Assembly: GCA_905480575.1 (NCBI GenBank)
Contig: CAJQQZ010000070.1
Coordinates: forward strand, 1-36,792
From: an uncultured Alphaproteobacteria bacterium
GTDB taxonomy: Bacteria > Pseudomonadota > Alphaproteobacteria > UBA7985 > CAJQQZ01
Reading direction: 5' to 3'
DNA length: 36,792 nt
Below the pieces are notes generated by a model, which ran no database searches, was not told where the DNA came from, and saw nothing but the letters and a program-made list of their open reading frames with translations. A program made the translations under genes and the position numbers. Below, piece by piece: positions 34,025-36,792 of this stretch (its first letter is position 1; each line of letters begins with the position of its first letter).

Positions 34025-34729
34025 ATGGATTTAGCAGGTAAAAAAGCCGTTGTATTTGGTGGCACCTCAGGCATTGGTTTGGCGGCTTGTGAGCAGCTAA
34101 TTGAAAAGGGCGCAACCGTTGTCGCGATCAGCCGTGACCCCAGCAAAGTCAGCAAAGTGCCAGCAGGCATGACATTGGAAGCTTGTGACGTTCGTGATGT
34201 AGCCGCGATGGAAGCCTTATTCGAAAAACTAGCGCCTTTTGACGTTCTAATCTCTGCTGCAACTGGCGGCGAGCGCGCCATTGGACCATTCCTTGAGATG
34301 GACGTGGATGGTTTCAAGGCTTCATTTGATAAACTGTGGGGCTACGCTAACGTTGTGCGTTACGGGGCCAAACATTTGGCAGACGATGGCTCGATCACAC
34401 TTGTGTCGGGAATCCCAGCGCGTAACGGTAAACCAGGTCAGATTGCCATTGCTTCTGTGGGCGGTGCTGTTGAAGCTTTTGCTCGTGAAGCGGCGAGAGA
34501 AATTGCACCGAAGCGTTTGAACGTTGTTGCACCAGGTCAGATCGATACACCTATGGTCGCGCTTCAGGGACAGGCAAGAGCGGATCTGTACAAGAAGATG
34601 ACAGAAGGTCATTTGATTCCTCGCGCTGGTCTGCCAGAGGAAGTCGCAAAAGGTATTCTCTTTGTTGTAGAGAATGACTTTGTTACTGGCACGGTTATCG
34701 ATGTCGACGGTGGTTGGTTGATTTCTTAA
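34025..34729 (+). CDS. Short-chain dehydrogenase/reductase family protein, atypical active site
   Basis: A 234-residue protein with a Rossmann nucleotide-binding fold: GGTSGIG at residues 12-18, D55 in ACDVRD, and VSG with the conserved Ser at 128. In the region where SDR enzymes have Tyr-x3-Lys the sequence is GQIAIASVGGAVEAF, with no Tyr or Lys. The usual NNAG motif reads SAAT. The C-terminal motif GQIDTPM is normal. It may be a non-catalytic member, or use other residues; similar Tyr-less SDRs exist. The frame opens at TTG 34001, but ATG 34025 has AAAGGAG at 34011-34017 and matches family N-termini. It is followed by a terminator. Confidence 0.85.
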   Translation: MDLAGKKAVVFGGTSGIGLAACEQLIEKGATVVAISRDPSKVSKVPAGMTLEACDVRDVAAMEALFEKLAPFDVLISAATGGERAIGPFLEMDVDGFKASFDKLWGYANVVRYGAKHLADDGSITLVSGIPARNGKPGQIAIASVGGAVEAFAREAAREIAPKRLNVVAPGQIDTPMVALQGQARADLYKKMTEGHLIPRAGLPEEVAKGILFVVENDFVTGTVIDVDGGWLIS

Positions 34730-34753
34730 GCACCAACAAACTTGTTGCAAAAG

Positions 34754-34786
34754 GCCTGTTGCTTATAGGAGTGACAGGCTTTTTTT
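34754..34786 (+). terminator. Intrinsic terminator between SDR and MATE genes, possibly bidirectional
   Basis: GCCTGT (34754-34759) pairs with ACAGGC (34774-34779), followed by seven T. It lies 25 bases after the SDR stop. Read from the other strand the stem is followed by CTTTTG, so it may also serve the convergent MATE gene. Confidence 0.75.
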
Positions 34787-34794
34787 GTGCTCGT

Positions 34795-36165
34795 TTATAT
34801 GCTCTGCGTACTGATTGCCTTAACACCCAGTTCCTTCTGACTGACCCAATTCACCATAAGAATGGTAACGATGGCAAAGGAATAGCTGCCGAATAAAACG
34901 CCGTACCAGACACCCGAAAAGCCATAGCCAAGATAAGTGGCGAAGAAAGGCATGGCGATCATCGGCATTAGGGACAGCCTTAGTATAGTGATGACCATCG
35001 TCACGCGCGGATGCTTCATGGCCTGCATGAAACCACCACCCAGCGAGATAAAACAAAGCGCTGGATATTCGAAGGCAACAATTCTGAGATAGGTCACTGC
35101 TTTGGCCTCTGCTGCTTCTGTCATGGGGAAGAAGGAAGCCAATGGTGCCGCAAAGGTAAAGATCAAAACGCCGCCTATACTTAAAACAATAAGGCCTAGA
35201 ATCAGTGCTGTTCTGAAGGATTGCAGAACACGGTCGAACTCCTTGGCGCCCATGTTTTGACCCACAAGAGAGATTACAGCTGTATTGAGCCCAAAAACAG
35301 GGAGCAATGCCATCTGTTCAATGCGCAGCCCCGCTGTAAATCCAGCCGTGGCGGCAACACCGTATGGCTTCACAAAATAGAGCATCAAGATGAAACCGGC
35401 AGAAATAGCCGCCATGTTGATGCCGGATGGCACACCTTGGTTCAGAATTTGCCTGATGATCGACCACTGCCAACGAAGGCCGCGAAAGATCATATGGAGC
35501 CAAAGCGATGTTTTGGTCACGCGATAAAGAATGAAGGCCGTGCCGACTGCTTGCGAGATAACGGTCGCCCAGCCGATACCTTCCAAACCCATAGCAGGAA
35601 TGAAGCCCCAGCCATAAATCAACAAAGGATCAAGTGCCATGTTGAGAAAAGTTGTGGCCACTGAAACGATTGAGAAGGCAACGGTGTCTCCAACAGCATT
35701 GAGCGAGGAATTGAGCGCGAAAGTGGCAACAAAGAAGATGTTTAACAGGATGATCGGCCGGAAATAAGTAAAGCCAGCCTCTGCTACCAACGAGTTAGGC
35801 GATAACAATTGAAAGATCGAAGGCATGAAAGTTAGGCTGATCAGGATCAATATTCCGCTGGCTATCACAGCCAACAACAAAGCCTGAACGATGGTGGCAC
35901 CCGCACCTTTTTCATCCTTGGCGCCGACTTGGTGAGCCACCAAAACTGTTGTTCCCATTCCAAGTCCCATCGAGAGGGCTAACATCATTAGGTAAATGGG
36001 GAAGGAGACACCTAGCCCAGCGACGGCTTCGTCAGAAATCTTCCCTGCCCAATAGGTATCCACAATGTTGTAGATCACCGTGAAGATGAAACCGACAGAT
36101 GTCGGCACCGCCATTTTTAAGATGAGGGGAGAGATCGGACCAGAGGTCAGGTTTAATTGGGCCAA
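34795..36165 (-). CDS. MATE family efflux transporter
   Basis: A 456-residue inner-membrane antiporter with twelve membrane segments, of the multidrug and toxic compound extrusion family. LTSGPISPLILKMAVPTSVGFIFTVIYNIVDTYWAG opens it, with the family's helix-1 pattern. The second half repeats the pattern around residue 235-260 (ILNQGVPSGINMAAISAGF). FGLNTAVISLVGQNMGA is the conserved helix-7 region. The start is TTG 36165: an ATG at residue 18 would cut into helix 1, and no upstream ATG is in frame before a stop. The drug or metabolite exported is unknown. Confidence 0.88.
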   Translation of the reverse strand: MAQLNLTSGPISPLILKMAVPTSVGFIFTVIYNIVDTYWAGKISDEAVAGLGVSFPIYLMMLALSMGLGMGTTVLVAHQVGAKDEKGAGATIVQALLLAVIASGILILISLTFMPSIFQLLSPNSLVAEAGFTYFRPIILLNIFFVATFALNSSLNAVGDTVAFSIVSVATTFLNMALDPLLIYGWGFIPAMGLEGIGWATVISQAVGTAFILYRVTKTSLWLHMIFRGLRWQWSIIRQILNQGVPSGINMAAISAGFILMLYFVKPYGVAATAGFTAGLRIEQMALLPVFGLNTAVISLVGQNMGAKEFDRVLQSFRTALILGLIVLSIGGVLIFTFAAPLASFFPMTEAAEAKAVTYLRIVAFEYPALCFISLGGGFMQAMKHPRVTMVITILRLSLMPMIAMPFFATYLGYGFSGVWYGVLFGSYSFAIVTILMVNWVSQKELGVKAISTQSI

Positions 36166-36301
36166 GAGGGCAATCTTTTCTAAAGGGATTATGGCTCACG
36201 GAGAAACCATCTGGATGCGTCTTTGACAGAATGAGTTGGCTCTGTCACTTTCAAAAAAGGAAACAATCTTTCTAACTAAGACCAACGAGGGGGTGGCGTT
36301 C

Positions 36302-36673
36302 ATGACTGAATCAAAAGCGGACGGTGTCAAAGTCGTGAGTCCTGGCGGCACCTATACGGGTCAACAGGGCTTCACCTATGGTGCGGGAGCGTCTAAGGAA
36401 ACCGTTGGGGCCGGGTCTATTTGCATGAATGTTCTGCCGATGCCCAGCGGTGCCAGAGCCAAAGTCCACTACCATGATAGAATTGAAACCATCGCCTACA
36501 TGTTAGAAGGCGAATGTGATGTCTATTATGGCGACCAGCTGGAGCATAAGGTTCATCTGTTGAAAGGTGATCAGATCTTCATCCCCGGCGACGTGCCACA
36601 CGCTCCCTGTAATGATGGAGACCAGCCCTGCACTTGGCTGGTCGTTCATTCATCTGAATTAGTTCCGACTTAA
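36302..36673 (+). CDS. Cupin domain protein
   Basis: A 123-residue single-domain cupin. Metal-binding residues are H56, H58, E62 and H100, in the motif pair HYHDRIETIAYMLEG and GDQIFIPGDVPHAP. The function cannot be told; relatives bind small carbohydrates or act as isomerases or dioxygenases. The frame opens at TTG 36236, but ATG 36302 has GAGGGGG at about 36287 and starts the family-like sequence. The last six codons (EL VPT and stop) lie within the right inverted-repeat arm, and the 30-bp palindrome follows nine bases after the stop. Confidence 0.82.
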   Translation: MTESKADGVKVVSPGGTYTGQQGFTYGAGASKETVGAGSICMNVLPMPSGARAKVHYHDRIETIAYMLEGECDVYYGDQLEHKVHLLKGDQIFIPGDVPHAPCNDGDQPCTWLVVHSSELVPT

Positions 36674-36789
36674 TCTGACATAGTAGTCCTTCCAGCTAGC
36701 TGGAAGGACTACGTTCGGCTCTTGAAGGAGCCAGCCGTTTCCGGTTTTGATGTAGGTGCAAACCAAAAACATCAAACAAAGGAAACTAC
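36654..36789. repeat. Right arm of the 136-bp perfect terminal inverted repeat
   Basis: Exact reverse complement of 1-136. It begins within the last codons of the cupin gene (36654-36673), continues with TCTGACATA, then the 30-bp palindrome, the GAGCC-type hairpin and an A-rich end; three bases (gat) follow to the window end. Position x in the left arm corresponds to 36790-x here. Confidence 0.95.
36683..36712. terminator. 30-bp palindrome after the cupin gene, possible 3' hairpin
   Basis: Same palindrome as 78-107. It starts nine bases after the cupin stop, so it is placed where a transcript-end hairpin would be, with a second short hairpin (GGCTC/GAGCC) just beyond. There is no U-run. Perfect palindromes of this length can also cause breaks in assembly or fold-back artefacts. 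Confidence 0.4.
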
Positions 36790-36792
36790 GAT

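Noticed and set aside
1-36792. Linear plasmid or phage with terminal inverted repeats
   Set aside because: The ends are inverted repeats, but the genes are ordinary chromosomal ones (pgk, argD, argF, dnaX, recR, lysK, ffs) and no replication, partition, telomere or capsid gene is present.

Overview
The window reads as a chromosomal contig from an alphaproteobacterium. The evidence is a class I (archaeal-type) lysyl-tRNA synthetase, the argD-argF-hslO run, DUF1289 and DUF2161 proteins, a membrane-anchored CycM-like cytochrome c, a small SRP RNA immediately upstream of dnaX-ybaB-recR, and a yejABEF-type transporter. I cannot fix the genus. No rRNA, tRNA, CRISPR array, prophage or plasmid genes were seen.

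Layout. 1-136 is one arm of a perfect 136-bp inverted repeat whose partner is 36654-36789; each arm holds a 30-bp perfect palindrome. 137-429 has no recognisable gene. Then come a group III truncated hemoglobin (-), a TauE/SafE-type permease (+), an EamA exporter (+) and a Nudix hydrolase (-). At 3536-6184 lies an EptA-type phosphoethanolamine transferase gene cut by an IS630-family element (3608-4661) with TA target duplication. Joining the flanks gives a clean 530-residue reading frame. Next are pgk (-), a DUF1289 protein (+), recX (-), an ABC-2 permease without an ATPase partner (+), then argD-argF-hslO (+), which gives two arginine-biosynthesis enzymes and the redox chaperone Hsp33. A yejF-yejE-yejB-yejA operon (-) for oligopeptide/microcin C-like uptake follows, then a cytochrome c with a clear intrinsic terminator and a DUF2161 nuclease-like protein (-).

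The middle holds pheA coupled to an EamA exporter (+), a methyltransferase (+) and nudC (-). It is followed by the information-processing block ffs (SRP RNA), dnaX, ybaB and recR (+): protein targeting, replication clamp loading, nucleoid binding and recombinational repair. Downstream are a frameshifted FlaR-like P-loop kinase (-), an iron-binding periplasmic protein (-), a TerB-like protein (-), a DinG-type FeS helicase (-) and the divergent class I lysyl-tRNA synthetase (+). The right end has ogt (+), a small exported protein (-), a catalytically atypical SDR (+), a MATE transporter (-) and a cupin (+) whose last codons run into the right inverted-repeat arm.

The gene content is mostly housekeeping and I did not find a new defence or mobile system. 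The points most worth a second look are the IS630 disruption of the eptA-like gene, the inverted repeat at both window ends, the single-base frameshift in the FlaR-like kinase, and a few regulatory-looking inverted repeats. Several convergent gene pairs are packed so tightly that their stop codons interlock.
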